64,000 nucleotides of DNA. Origin: Treponema sp. (lineage in GTDB: Bacteria > Spirochaetota > Spirochaetia > Treponematales > Treponemataceae). Location of the stretch: contig JAKSLY010000002.1 in assembly GCA_024400955.1 (NCBI GenBank), positions 54,667-118,666 on the forward strand, read 5' to 3'. The notes under the pieces were generated by a model. That model made no database searches. It had not been told where the DNA came from and saw nothing but the letters and a program-made list of their open reading frames with translations. A program made the position numbers and the translations under genes. Positions within the stretch are counted from its first letter, which is position 1. Each line of letters starts with the position of its first letter. Of the stretch, positions 25,328 to 33,684 are shown one piece after another.

Positions 25328-27772
25328 ATGAGTGATTATCTTGACGCCAATAATGAAGAACTTCTCAAAGACTTTTTTGCAGAAGCAGAACAGCAGGTGG
25401 AAACTCTTGAAAGCAATATTCTCGTAATTGAGAATGATCCTTCAAATCATGATGCCATTGACGAAATTTTCCGTGCGGCTCATACCTTGAAGGGTGGTTC
25501 AGCTACAGTTGAAATGACTGAACTTGCAGCATTCTGCCATGATGTTGAAGATCTGCTTGATGCCCTCCGAGGTGGTCTTGTAGAAGTATCTGAGCCAATT
25601 GTCGATGTTCTCCTGACTTCCATTGATACTATTAAGCTTATGCTTGAAGCCAGAAGCAGTGGTTCTGTATATCAGGAAGATGTTACTCCTCTTGTTCAGA
25701 AAATTAATTCCTATATTCCTGAAAAACAGTCTAAGAAGAGCAGTGGTGGAAGCGGAGTCAAGCTTCCTGCGGGAATGGTCGGTGCAAAACCGGCAGCTCC
25801 AGCTCCTGCACCAGAGGCTGCTCCTGCCCAGGCATCAAACGGAATGCCTCCGGTTCCAACCCTGTCGGAAGACGAATACTCGGAACTCAAGGATGCCGTT
25901 CCGGAAGGATGCAAGCTGTGGTCGGTAAACGTCACCTTCGACGAGGCAAACCCGATGAACAGCGTAGGTGGAATTCAGGTTTTTGCATCCCTCAAGAATG
26001 CAGGTACCGTTCTCAAGACTGTTCCTGATTTTGAGGCTCTTTATGAAGATGAATTCCATCCTCAGGTTGTATATTTTATCGCTTCTTCCAATGAAGGCGG
26101 AACAATTGAGGATGCAGCATATCTTGATGATGTTACCATTGCCGTTGATGCACAGCCATTTACCAATGCTGGCGGTGGAGCTCCAGTTCAGGCTGCAGCA
26201 GCTCCTGCTCCTGTAGCAGAAGAGACTCCAGCCCCTGCACCAGTTGCTGCAGAACCAGCTCCGGCTCCTGCAGAATCGGCTCCAGCTGCTGCTGAAGCTC
26301 CAAAGGCTGATGCTCCTAAGGCAGAAGCACCAAAGAAGGCTGCAGGCACTGGCCATGCAGTTCAGCAGGCTTCAATCCTCCGCGTAGATTCAAAGCGTGT
26401 TGACACCCTCATGAATCTCGTTTCTGAAACGGTTATTACAAAGGCTGCATTTAACCAGAACGGCCTTCACATGGCAGATCTTCAGGTTAAGCTTCAGGCT
26501 CTTAACGCAACATTCAAGGAAAAGCAGCATCGCTTCTTGGAATCAATTCCAAAGTACCTGGAAGAACTTTCCAACGGTGCTTCGATGAAGGATGTTCGCC
26601 AGAAGATAAACGAAGAATACGGTTCAATGTCTACCTGGTTTGATTCCTTTGAGAATGACTTCAAGGTTTCTTCCACAAAGTACCGCTCTACAACACAGAA
26701 CTTGGGCCGCATTTCCAGCGAGCTTCAGGAAGGCGTCATGAAGATTCGAATGGTTCCTATCGGAACTATCTTCAACCGCTTCCCTCGCGTTGTCCGTGAC
26801 CTTAGCCGTGACCTTAACAGAAAGGTTAACCTGGTGATTGAAGGTGAAGAGACGGAATTGGATAAGACAGTTGTTGATGATCTTCTCGATCCAATCATGC
26901 ACTGTGTCCGCAACTCTGTTGACCACGGTATTGAAACTCCTGATGTGCGCAAGGCAGCAGGAAAGGACGAAACCGGTACACTCATACTTAAGGCTTCAAA
27001 TGAAGGCAACATGATTGTCATCGACATCATCGATGATGGTGGCGGAATTGAAGTTGAAAAGGTTCGCGAGAAGGCAATTAAGAAGGGACTCATTAGCCCT
27101 AACAAGATCCTTACAAATCAGGATGCATACAACCTTATTTTCTTGCCGGGATTCTCGACAAGCGACAAGATCAGCAATGTTTCTGGTCGTGGTGTAGGTC
27201 TTGATGTTGTAAAGACAATGGTTGAAAAGCTTAAGGGAACCATCTCCGTAACAAGCGAATTGGGCAAGGGATCAAAGTTCTCCATCAGGCTTCCTCTTAC
27301 TCTTGCCATCATCCAGGGTCTTCTCGTTCGCGTTGGAAAGGAAGTTTACTCAATTCCGATTGCAAACGTCATTGAAAGCCAGCGCGTAAAGAAAGAGACT
27401 ATTAACACCATCGATAATTATGAAGTTCTTAATGTCCGCAACGAGGTAATTTCAATCCTTCGCCTTGGACGTCTGTTCAACATCAGGAAGACTGATGATG
27501 GAGAATACTGCTTCATAGTAATCGTCGGTTCGGCAGAGAAGAAGATTGGTGTCATGGTAGATGCCCTGATTGGTGAGGAAGATGTGGTTATCAAGCCGCT
27601 TCAGGACCAGTTTACTGCATCTCCTGGTATCGCTGGTGCTACGGTTCTTGGTGATGGTTCTGTTTCTCTCATCATCGATGTTAACCAGCTTCTTGAACTT
27701 GGCGTTAAGCAGGAACTTGACGCACAACAGGTTAGGGAAGCAGAAGCTATCAAGACTGCGGCAAGAGGGTAA
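25328..27772 (+). CDS. cheA: Chemotaxis histidine kinase CheA
   Basis: Kinase of the chemoreceptor array, passes phosphate to CheY. 814 aa from ATG 25328. Order: Hpt domain (phosphorylated H52 in AAHTLKGGS), a linker, a CheY-binding P2 domain (about 185-275), a Pro/Ala-rich linker, an enlarged dimerisation domain, the ATPase with N box HCVRNSVDHGIE, G1 DDGGGIE, F box FLPGFSTSD and G2 GRGVGLDVV, and a C-terminal CheW-like domain. The P3 region carries about 50 extra residues (YLEELSNGASMKDVRQKINE and around), as described for the Treponema denticola CheA. It is followed at 3 bp by the cheW fusion gene; cheA, cheW, cheX and cheY form one operon. Confidence 0.97.
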   Translation: MSDYLDANNEELLKDFFAEAEQQVETLESNILVIENDPSNHDAIDEIFRAAHTLKGGSATVEMTELAAFCHDVEDLLDALRGGLVEVSEPIVDVLLTSIDTIKLMLEARSSGSVYQEDVTPLVQKINSYIPEKQSKKSSGGSGVKLPAGMVGAKPAAPAPAPEAAPAQASNGMPPVPTLSEDEYSELKDAVPEGCKLWSVNVTFDEANPMNSVGGIQVFASLKNAGTVLKTVPDFEALYEDEFHPQVVYFIASSNEGGTIEDAAYLDDVTIAVDAQPFTNAGGGAPVQAAAAPAPVAEETPAPAPVAAEPAPAPAESAPAAAEAPKADAPKAEAPKKAAGTGHAVQQASILRVDSKRVDTLMNLVSETVITKAAFNQNGLHMADLQVKLQALNATFKEKQHRFLESIPKYLEELSNGASMKDVRQKINEEYGSMSTWFDSFENDFKVSSTKYRSTTQNLGRISSELQEGVMKIRMVPIGTIFNRFPRVVRDLSRDLNRKVNLVIEGEETELDKTVVDDLLDPIMHCVRNSVDHGIETPDVRKAAGKDETGTLILKASNEGNMIVIDIIDDGGGIEVEKVREKAIKKGLISPNKILTNQDAYNLIFLPGFSTSDKISNVSGRGVGLDVVKTMVEKLKGTISVTSELGKGSKFSIRLPLTLAIIQGLLVRVGKEVYSIPIANVIESQRVKKETINTIDNYEVLNVRNEVISILRLGRLFNIRKTDDGEYCFIVIVGSAEKKIGVMVDALIGEEDVVIKPLQDQFTASPGIAGATVLGDGSVSLIIDVNQLLELGVKQELDAQQVREAEAIKTAARG

Positions 27773-27774
27773 TT

Positions 27775-29163
27775 ATGGCAACTATTCAGGAAAAATTAAG
27801 CGTACTTGCTAATACAATGGAAAGGGCTGACGACCTTACAAACGAGCAGCTTGAAGATGAAAAGAAGAGGGTTTCCATTGTAGACTACAAAATGGTTACT
27901 TTTTCTCTTTCTGGGAAGGATTATGCCATTGACATTATGAAGGTAAAGGAAATAGCAAAGGCGGGTCATTTTACCTACGTGCCTAATGCGCTTCCTTTTG
28001 TAAGGGGTGTATATAACCTTCGTGGAGACATCATCCCTATAATTGACTTGAGACTGTTCTTTAACAGCGACGTGGAAGAAAAGGACGAGAATTACCTGGA
28101 AAACATGCTCATCGTTACAGTAGGTGAGCAGACTTTTGGTGTAATTGTTGATGCAATTGACAAGGTTGTTGGAATCCAGAAGAGTTCCATTCAGCCTCCT
28201 CATCCTCTTTTTGGTGACATTAACATCAAGTACATCTACGGTGTTGTGGAAGCAGAACGCAGCCTTTATGTTCTCCTGGACATTGACAGGATTTTTGGCC
28301 AGAGAACTCCGGAAGAGGAACGCGAACTTGCCGAAACGGCTAAGGCCCAGATGCAGATGAGGGAAGAAGCTCATGCTCAGGCTGAAGTTGCCGCACAGGA
28401 GGACGGTGCCGCACAGGCTGCAAAGAAGGAACAGGAAGACCTTAAGTTCATTTCCGATTCCCTGAGGAACTTCAAGAAATTCTCCGTTAACGAAATGACG
28501 GAAGAATGGGTTAAGAACCGTTACAAGGATTGGGCTGCAGAAAGGGGGAGCGATAATACCCAGCTTCAGAATGAGGCCGATGCAGAAAAATTCCTTGCAC
28601 CGTTCTATTCAAAGTGCAGTTCCACATGGTGGACGGAAGACTATGCCGACAAGGTCATGAAGATGCTGCCGGACAACAACGCAAAGAACATCGTTGTATG
28701 GAATCCAGGCTGCGGAAGGGGATACGAAACCTATTCCCTTGCATGTATCCTTGCAAAGCGCTATCCAACTGCAAAGATCAGGGTATATGGCCAGGATGTT
28801 GACCTCCTTGCCGTATCCAATGCTCCCTTGATGAATCTTTCAGATGAGGCTAGCAACAGCTGGTATCAGCCTTTCTCTGTAAGAACGGCAGGCGGGGACT
28901 ACACTTTCTCAAAGGAAATCAAGGATTCCTGCATGTTTGAATACCATGACTGCGTAAATACAAACAATCTTCCACCGGTAGACATTGTATTTACCCGTGA
29001 CCTTGTTTCATTCCTTCCTGAATCATCACAAAAAACACTTTTGTCTGAATTCAGCGAGAAAATCAAGGGAAATGGTGTTATAATTGTTGGAGACAATGAG
29101 AACATTGCGGTCCCAGGCTGGAATAAGAAAGATGAAGCCGGAATCTCAGTGTATGCAAAATAG
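27775..29163 (+). CDS. cheW: CheW fused to a CheR-like methyltransferase domain
   Basis: 462 aa. The N-terminal part (about 35-175) is a CheW adaptor that bridges receptors and CheA (FSLSGKDYAIDIMKVKEI, GVYNLRGDIIPIIDLR). An Ala/Gln/Glu-rich linker follows, then a C-terminal domain (about 225-462) like the catalytic half of CheR. The SAM loop reads NPGCGRGYETYSLAC where CheR has CSTGEEPYS, and the FCRNVLIYF segment is FTRDLVSFL, so methyltransferase activity may be altered or lost; the CheR N-terminal receptor-binding helices are missing. Such CheW-CheR fusions are known in treponemes. It starts 3 bp after cheA and ends 65 bp before cheX. Confidence 0.93.
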   Translation: MATIQEKLSVLANTMERADDLTNEQLEDEKKRVSIVDYKMVTFSLSGKDYAIDIMKVKEIAKAGHFTYVPNALPFVRGVYNLRGDIIPIIDLRLFFNSDVEEKDENYLENMLIVTVGEQTFGVIVDAIDKVVGIQKSSIQPPHPLFGDINIKYIYGVVEAERSLYVLLDIDRIFGQRTPEEERELAETAKAQMQMREEAHAQAEVAAQEDGAAQAAKKEQEDLKFISDSLRNFKKFSVNEMTEEWVKNRYKDWAAERGSDNTQLQNEADAEKFLAPFYSKCSSTWWTEDYADKVMKMLPDNNAKNIVVWNPGCGRGYETYSLACILAKRYPTAKIRVYGQDVDLLAVSNAPLMNLSDEASNSWYQPFSVRTAGGDYTFSKEIKDSCMFEYHDCVNTNNLPPVDIVFTRDLVSFLPESSQKTLLSEFSEKIKGNGVIIVGDNENIAVPGWNKKDEAGISVYAK

Positions 29164-29227
29164 CAACTAGTACATCGGCTAGCAATTTTCCGGTGTTAAT
29201 AAAGTAAATTTTTCCAGGGGGATAATA

Positions 29228-29710
29228 ATGAGAGTTGAGTACATTAAGCCATTTGTAGAAACTTCTTTCGGAGTACTAAAGGAAGTGCTCGGAGGTGCCG
29301 ATGTTACTAGAGGTGAGTTATACTTGAAGTCAACAGCAATGCCTGTTATGGGTGTAGCTGCTCTGGTTGGTTTGGCAGGTGATGTTGAAGGTCGTGTTCT
29401 TTTTGACATGTCTTTTGAAACAGCACTTAACATCGCTTCTAAGATGAATGGCGAAAAGATGACTGCATTCGATGATATGGCAAAGGCTACAATCAACGAA
29501 CTTGCAAACATCATTACGGGACAGGCTGTAACTAAGCTTCATGAGCTTGGTTTTAAGTTTGACCTTACTCCACCAACACTGTTTGCCGGAGAAAAGATGG
29601 AAATCGCAGCTCTCGGCGGCACTACTGAAAGTGTAGAAGCACTCATCGTCCCACTTATCACTGAATGTGGTAAGGTAGAAATTAACGTCGCTATCCGCGA
29701 AAGAGCATAA
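29228..29710 (+). CDS. cheX: CheY-P phosphatase CheX
   Basis: 160 aa. Removes phosphate from CheY in spirochaetes, which lack CheZ. The catalytic helix holds the E-x-x-N motif in INELANIITG; MPVMGVAALVGLAGDVEGRV is the typical first half. The gene lies between the cheW fusion and cheY. Its ATG is preceded by AGGGGGA. Confidence 0.95.
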   Translation: MRVEYIKPFVETSFGVLKEVLGGADVTRGELYLKSTAMPVMGVAALVGLAGDVEGRVLFDMSFETALNIASKMNGEKMTAFDDMAKATINELANIITGQAVTKLHELGFKFDLTPPTLFAGEKMEIAALGGTTESVEALIVPLITECGKVEINVAIRERA

Positions 29711-29727
29711 TTTAAGAGGAGCATAGA

Positions 29728-30162
29728 ATGAAAACAAAAGAGGATTTCCCATCAATTAACGCACGTCCGCCAGAGGGTGAAAGACTTGATGGCACAAAAT
29801 ACCGTGTTCTTGTTGTCGACGATTCCATGTTCGTAGCAAAGCAGCTGACTCAGATTCTTACCAGTGATGGTTATGAAATTGTAGCTACAGCTACTGATGG
29901 AAAAGATGGTGTAGACAAGTATAAGGAACTTTGTCCTAATGTTGACTTGGTTACAATGGATATCACAATGCCTCGCATGGATGGTATCACGGCTCTTGAG
30001 CAGATCATTGCATTTGACAAGAATGCCCGCGTTGTAATGGTTTCTGCCCTTGGAAAGGAAGAACTTGTTAAGAAGTCCCTCCTTGCAGGTGCAAAAAACT
30101 ACATCGTTAAGCCTCTTGACCGTAAGAAGGTTCTCGAGCGCATCAGTGCTGCATTGAAATAG
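29728..30162 (+). CDS. cheY: Chemotaxis response regulator CheY
   Basis: 144 aa single receiver domain that carries the signal to the flagellar motor. All key residues are present: VVDDS acidic pair, phosphoacceptor Asp in TMDITMPRMDG, Ser in MVSALG, and Lys in IVKPLD. There is an extra N-terminal segment of about 25 residues before the receiver. It starts 17 bp after cheX with AAGAGGAG before it. Confidence 0.97.
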   Translation: MKTKEDFPSINARPPEGERLDGTKYRVLVVDDSMFVAKQLTQILTSDGYEIVATATDGKDGVDKYKELCPNVDLVTMDITMPRMDGITALEQIIAFDKNARVVMVSALGKEELVKKSLLAGAKNYIVKPLDRKKVLERISAALK

Positions 30163-30202
30163 TCTCATAGGCTTGGCCGGTTCTTGGAATTGGCCGCGCA
30201 AA

Positions 30203-30228
30203 GGGTTCTGTAGGTAACTGCAGGACCT
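30203..30228 (+). terminator. Possible terminator hairpin after cheY
   Basis: GGTTCTGTAG (30204-30213) pairs with CTGCAGGACC (30218-30227) around a GTAA loop; the following T-rich stretch (TTATTTGTGTTTT) is imperfect. Confidence 0.5.
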
Positions 30229-30264
30229 TATTTGTGTTTTAAACGAATGGTTCAGGCCTTATCA

Positions 30265-30750
30265 TTATTCCCTGGGGGCCTTTCCCTTTGATTCCAGGTT
30301 GGAATTCATCTTGAGCAGGAGCTTGAGCAGTTCTTCCCTTTCTTCCTTCGAAAAATCCTTCCAGCATAAATCCAGAAGGTTCCTGGATATTTCACTTGTG
30401 GTTGTGTTAAGCTTCTTTCCCTCTTCCGTAAGGGATATGAGCCTGATTCTGCTGTCACTGGGGCTTTGCCTTGTCTGCACCAGTCCCATCTGGCATAGTT
30501 TTCTTATGAGGACTGTGGTGGTGGACTTGTTGCGGTTGATGCGTTCAGAAAGTTCCCCCATGGTCATTGGCCCCTTTGATGAAAGCAGGAACAGAATGTA
30601 GCCGTGGGATGATACAAAACTGCCCTGGACGGGTGACTTGGATGCGAGGATCTGGTTTGTAAAATCCTGTGTTGCCGAGTGTATTCTGGAAATCAACGAG
30701 ATTACGGAGTCAAGATTGTATTCCATGGAAAACATTCTAACGGACTGCAT
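30265..30750 (-). CDS. MarR-family transcriptional regulator
   Basis: 161 aa. The winged-helix core reads MTMGELSERINRNKSTTTVLIRKLCQMGLVQ and DSRIRLISLTEEGKKL, the standard MarR recognition helix and wing. It should bind DNA as a dimer and be released by a small ligand. The start is uncertain: ATG 30750 gives the full length; later in-frame ATGs would lose 6 or 8 residues. It is divergent from a DUF624-like membrane protein 47 bp away, a common place for a MarR target. Confidence 0.88.
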   Translation of the reverse strand: MQSVRMFSMEYNLDSVISLISRIHSATQDFTNQILASKSPVQGSFVSSHGYILFLLSSKGPMTMGELSERINRNKSTTTVLIRKLCQMGLVQTRQSPSDSRIRLISLTEEGKKLNTTTSEISRNLLDLCWKDFSKEEREELLKLLLKMNSNLESKGKAPRE

Positions 30751-30797
30751 TGAATTTTTGAAGGGGCTCAGGTGGATTTGAAAAAAAAGGTTTTTGG

Positions 30798-31643
30798 ATG
30801 TATTATTGGAGCATGTTTGGATTTTTTTTCAAAAAGAATATGTGTGATGTATGGGATAATCTTTTTTACGCCGTTATCGTAAATTTCTTTGTCCTTGTTG
30901 TTTCTGTTGGCCTTGGATTTGTAATCAGGTATGCAACCCTGTTTGAAGGGGAGGGCCTTGCAAGTCACGTGGTTTTTGCTTCTTCCATATTTTTGGCTGT
31001 CCTTGTTCTTTTCACACTCTATTTTGCGGGGGGAGAAAATGCCATGAGCAGCGTGAACTACAATACCCCTCGGTATGGCCGCTTTTTTGCCCGCATACTT
31101 CCTTCGCTTAAGGAAGGGCTTTTCTGCGCCCTCTTCATTTCCGTGGTGGCCCTGGTTGCCGGCGTAAGCATGCCATTTTATTTTCGCATGTGGAGGCCTT
31201 CTGACGGCTCAAGGGGAAGCCTGGTATGGTTCATAATCATGGTAATGATCTTCTGGTTCATCGTTACGACGGCCATTGCAATGCAGTGGTTCATGCCGGT
31301 AAGAATCATGATGAAAAACGGGTTCTTCAAGTGCCTTAAGAAAAGCTACATTCTCTTTTTTGACAACATCGGCTTTACCATGGGGCTTTTTGGCGTGAAC
31401 ATTCTCAACGTCCTGCTTACGGCTGTTACCTTCGGGCTTTTTCCTGGCCTTACGGGAATTACGGTTACAAACATGAATGCCCTTAAGCTCAGGATGTACA
31501 AGTATGACTGGATAGAAGTGAATCCGGACCTTACCCTGGAGGAACGGCGCAATGTTCCGTGGGAGGCCCTTCTTGCCAAGGATAAGAAGACCCTGGGACC
31601 ACGCACCCTTAAGTCCTACCTGTTTCCATGGCGTGAAAAATAG
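30798..31643 (+). CDS. DUF624-like integral membrane protein
   Basis: 281 aa with about six hydrophobic helices. KKNMCDVWDNLFYAVIVNFF at the start and the conserved helical spacing resemble the DUF624/YesL group, whose function is unknown. The C-terminal 50 residues are soluble and charged. ATG 30798 is used; ATG 30813 is possible. It shares a short intergenic region with the MarR regulator, which may control it (inference). Confidence 0.6.
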   Translation: MYYWSMFGFFFKKNMCDVWDNLFYAVIVNFFVLVVSVGLGFVIRYATLFEGEGLASHVVFASSIFLAVLVLFTLYFAGGENAMSSVNYNTPRYGRFFARILPSLKEGLFCALFISVVALVAGVSMPFYFRMWRPSDGSRGSLVWFIIMVMIFWFIVTTAIAMQWFMPVRIMMKNGFFKCLKKSYILFFDNIGFTMGLFGVNILNVLLTAVTFGLFPGLTGITVTNMNALKLRMYKYDWIEVNPDLTLEERRNVPWEALLAKDKKTLGPRTLKSYLFPWREK

Positions 31644-31670
31644 GCGGAATTGCAACTTTTCTAGTAAGCC

Positions 31671-31703
31671 TTGACAAAATAACGTAAAGTTTGCAAAATA
31701 ACG
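31671..31703 (+). promoter_or_regulatory. Promoter with a 19-bp-spaced direct repeat before the HTH-IIA gene
   Basis: TTGACA (31671-31676), 17-base spacer, CAAAAT (31694-31699). CAAAATAACG occurs at 31675-31684 and again at 31694-31703, so the two copies, 19 bp apart, cover the -35 end and the -10. They could be operator half-sites. Confidence 0.5.
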
Positions 31704-31735
31704 CACTGATTAGTCAAAATTGTTAGGGGTTTAAG

Positions 31736-32380
31736 ATGGATGAAGATATCCTTACTATAGAAGAAGTTGCAAAATACCTTCGTGTAAGCGAACGCACCGT
31801 TTATGACTGGGCTCAGAAGGGTGAAATTCCAAGCGGAAAGATTGGTACCGTATGGCGCTTCAAGAAGTCGGAAATAGAAAAGTGGGTTAATGAGAGGCTT
31901 TCTTCGCCACAGAAGGCTTCTTCAGACATTGTTGTCCAGGTTAAGAACATTCTTTCCCCTGAACGCATTGTGTTCCTCAATCACCAGACAAAGCACGATG
32001 CCCTTGTTCAGCTTGCACAGAATCTTGCAACTGCACCACAGGTTAAGGATGCCCATGAACTTGAAGTTGAAATACTCAAGCGCGAGGACCTTATGTCTAC
32101 ATCCATTGGCCGCGGTCTTGCAATTCCTCACGTAAGGCTTTCCAGCATCACTGATCTTGTCATGTCCGTTGGTATTTCCAAGTGCGACATCATCGACTTC
32201 CAGCCTGTGGACGAAACACCTGTCAAGGTTCTGTTCATGATCGGTGCTGCATTCAACCAGCACAGCTACTACCTTAAGACACTTTCCTTCTTCAGCACAA
32301 AGCTCCGTGAACCGGATCTGTACAAGAAGCTTCTTGAGGCAGAGACACAGATGGATGTCTACAATCTCCTCATTCAGTAG
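31736..32380 (+). CDS. Helix-turn-helix protein fused to a PTS IIA domain
   Basis: 214 aa. Residues 4-54 form an excisionase/MerR-type helix-turn-helix (LTIEEVAKYLRVSERTVYDW, then GTVWRFKKSEIEKW). Residues about 68-214 are a PtsN-type EIIA domain with the phosphorylatable His H132 in GLAIPHVRL. The design suggests a DNA-binding protein whose state depends on PTS phosphorylation. A ribosome site TAGGGG precedes ATG 31736. A strong terminator follows, so it is monocistronic. It is the second IIA protein of the window (the other is at 14210). Confidence 0.9.
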   Translation: MDEDILTIEEVAKYLRVSERTVYDWAQKGEIPSGKIGTVWRFKKSEIEKWVNERLSSPQKASSDIVVQVKNILSPERIVFLNHQTKHDALVQLAQNLATAPQVKDAHELEVEILKREDLMSTSIGRGLAIPHVRLSSITDLVMSVGISKCDIIDFQPVDETPVKVLFMIGAAFNQHSYYLKTLSFFSTKLREPDLYKKLLEAETQMDVYNLLIQ

Positions 32381-32403
32381 AACTGGTTTTTCATGACGAT
32401 AAA

Positions 32404-32454
32404 GGCCGCCTGCTTAAGGATCAATGTCCGGAAAGCAGGCGGCCCGTTTTTTTT
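32404..32454 (+). terminator. Strong intrinsic terminator after the HTH-IIA gene
   Basis: GGCCGCCTGCTT (32404-32415) pairs perfectly with AAGCAGGCGGCC (32433-32444), followed by eight T at 32447-32454. Confidence 0.92.
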
Positions 32455-32501
32455 CTGGTTGAAGGAGTTCTTTAGTTGCAGTTCAGTTCACCATGGGAAA
32501 T

Positions 32502-33653
32502 TCATGGAAGCATGACCGGAATCCACTTGCTCTGGTCTGCCTGGTCTGCGCTGATCTTGCCCCAGGTGATGCCGGTTTTTGTCGAGTCCCCCGTAAGGTA
32601 ATTTCTGTCATCCACCGTGAATGCAAATCCCGGGTGATCGGATACAAGTCCTGCGATGGCATGGTGATGTTCTGCAGAGACAAAGATGATTGCATCCTGG
32701 TTGATGCTCTGCATGATTACTGCTATGAGCATGGAGCGGCTGTCGCAGTCTGAATGCTGGCCCAGGAGAATTGACGGCAAGGGTGAAAATCCTCCGGTCT
32801 TTGCTTCCTGGGAATACTTCATTCCGGTAGTCCAGTCCAGGAGCTTTTGGGCAAGTTCCGTGTAGTCGGCACTTTCTGATGCCAGGGCTTCCGTAATGTC
32901 GTAGGCTGCGGTGCTGATTCTTCCGTAGGAGTCGCGGAAAATCATCCTGTAGTACCTCTGCCATGCCTTCTGCCACTGGTCGCTCTTCTGGTAAAGGAGA
33001 AGCACGCTGTATTCGCGGTCGATGAGGTACTGGGCTCCATCCCTTGCATTTGAATCCACCTTTGTTTCTATTTTCTTTCCGGCAATTTCAAGTTTTACGG
33101 GAAGGGTTTTTCCGCTGTCCGGGAATGTGAATGATGTCATGGGGCCTGGAATGAAGTAGCTGTCCACATCGTTGAAGAATGAATCCACAAAGCTTACCAT
33201 CATGCTGTTGTTTTTTGCGGCAAGTTCTTCCGGGCAGTAGGCGAGGATGAGGGCCACGGTTTTTCTTGAAGGAACAGGTGTTGCCGTTCCATAGCCTGAA
33301 ATTTTTTCGCCTGCAATTATTCCACTGTACATGGATACGGCTGCTGATTCCTTGTTCCAGGTAAAGGTTGACATGTCAAACTGCAGTCCAAGCTTTTTCA
33401 TTATGTCGTCCATGGCTGCCCCCGGGGTTTCGTAACGGTCCTGGGGGTAGAATGTAATCAGTCCGGAGACATTCTGCACCGGGTTAAAGAGCCTGTAGAT
33501 GGAGTTGCCGTTGGTTTCTTCCAGCTTGAATTCCTCCGGCAGGTCAAAGCTTACGTAATTTGGGTAGCCCTTGAAATTGGTTCGTTCAGCAAAGGAAAGG
33601 GATGCTGCGCAGATTGCAAGAACCATCATTAATTTTCTGATGAATGTTGTCAT
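32502..33653 (-). CDS. Exported protein with a transglutaminase-like catalytic region
   Basis: 383 aa with a signal peptide (MMVLAICAASLSFAERT). The C-terminal part has the order Cys-His-Asp seen in transglutaminase-like papain-fold enzymes: C303 in HSDCDSRSML, a His cluster H329-H331 in AEHHHAIAGL, and D356 in YLTGDST. The N-terminal 280 residues are not recognised. It would act in the periplasm, possibly as a protease or cross-linker; the triad is seen, the activity is inferred. The start ATG has AAAGGAAAC upstream. It is divergent from the pseudouridine synthase gene and convergent with the HTH-IIA gene. Confidence 0.65.
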   Translation of the reverse strand: MTTFIRKLMMVLAICAASLSFAERTNFKGYPNYVSFDLPEEFKLEETNGNSIYRLFNPVQNVSGLITFYPQDRYETPGAAMDDIMKKLGLQFDMSTFTWNKESAAVSMYSGIIAGEKISGYGTATPVPSRKTVALILAYCPEELAAKNNSMMVSFVDSFFNDVDSYFIPGPMTSFTFPDSGKTLPVKLEIAGKKIETKVDSNARDGAQYLIDREYSVLLLYQKSDQWQKAWQRYYRMIFRDSYGRISTAAYDITEALASESADYTELAQKLLDWTTGMKYSQEAKTGGFSPLPSILLGQHSDCDSRSMLIAVIMQSINQDAIIFVSAEHHHAIAGLVSDHPGFAFTVDDRNYLTGDSTKTGITWGKISADQADQSKWIPVMLP

Positions 33654-33675
33654 ATTCTGTTTCCTTTACTAAAAT
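33647..33675 (+). promoter_or_regulatory. Predicted promoter of the pseudouridine synthase gene
   Basis: TTGTCA (33647-33652), 17-base spacer, TAAAAT (33670-33675), nine bases before ATG 33685 and without a Shine-Dalgarno. The -35 covers the start codon of the divergent exported-protein gene. Confidence 0.5.
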
Positions 33676-33684
33676 AATCGGCAG

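Noticed and set aside
28145..28360. Separate small gene inside the cheW fusion
   Set aside because: It is a shifted frame inside the CheW domain with no start signal.
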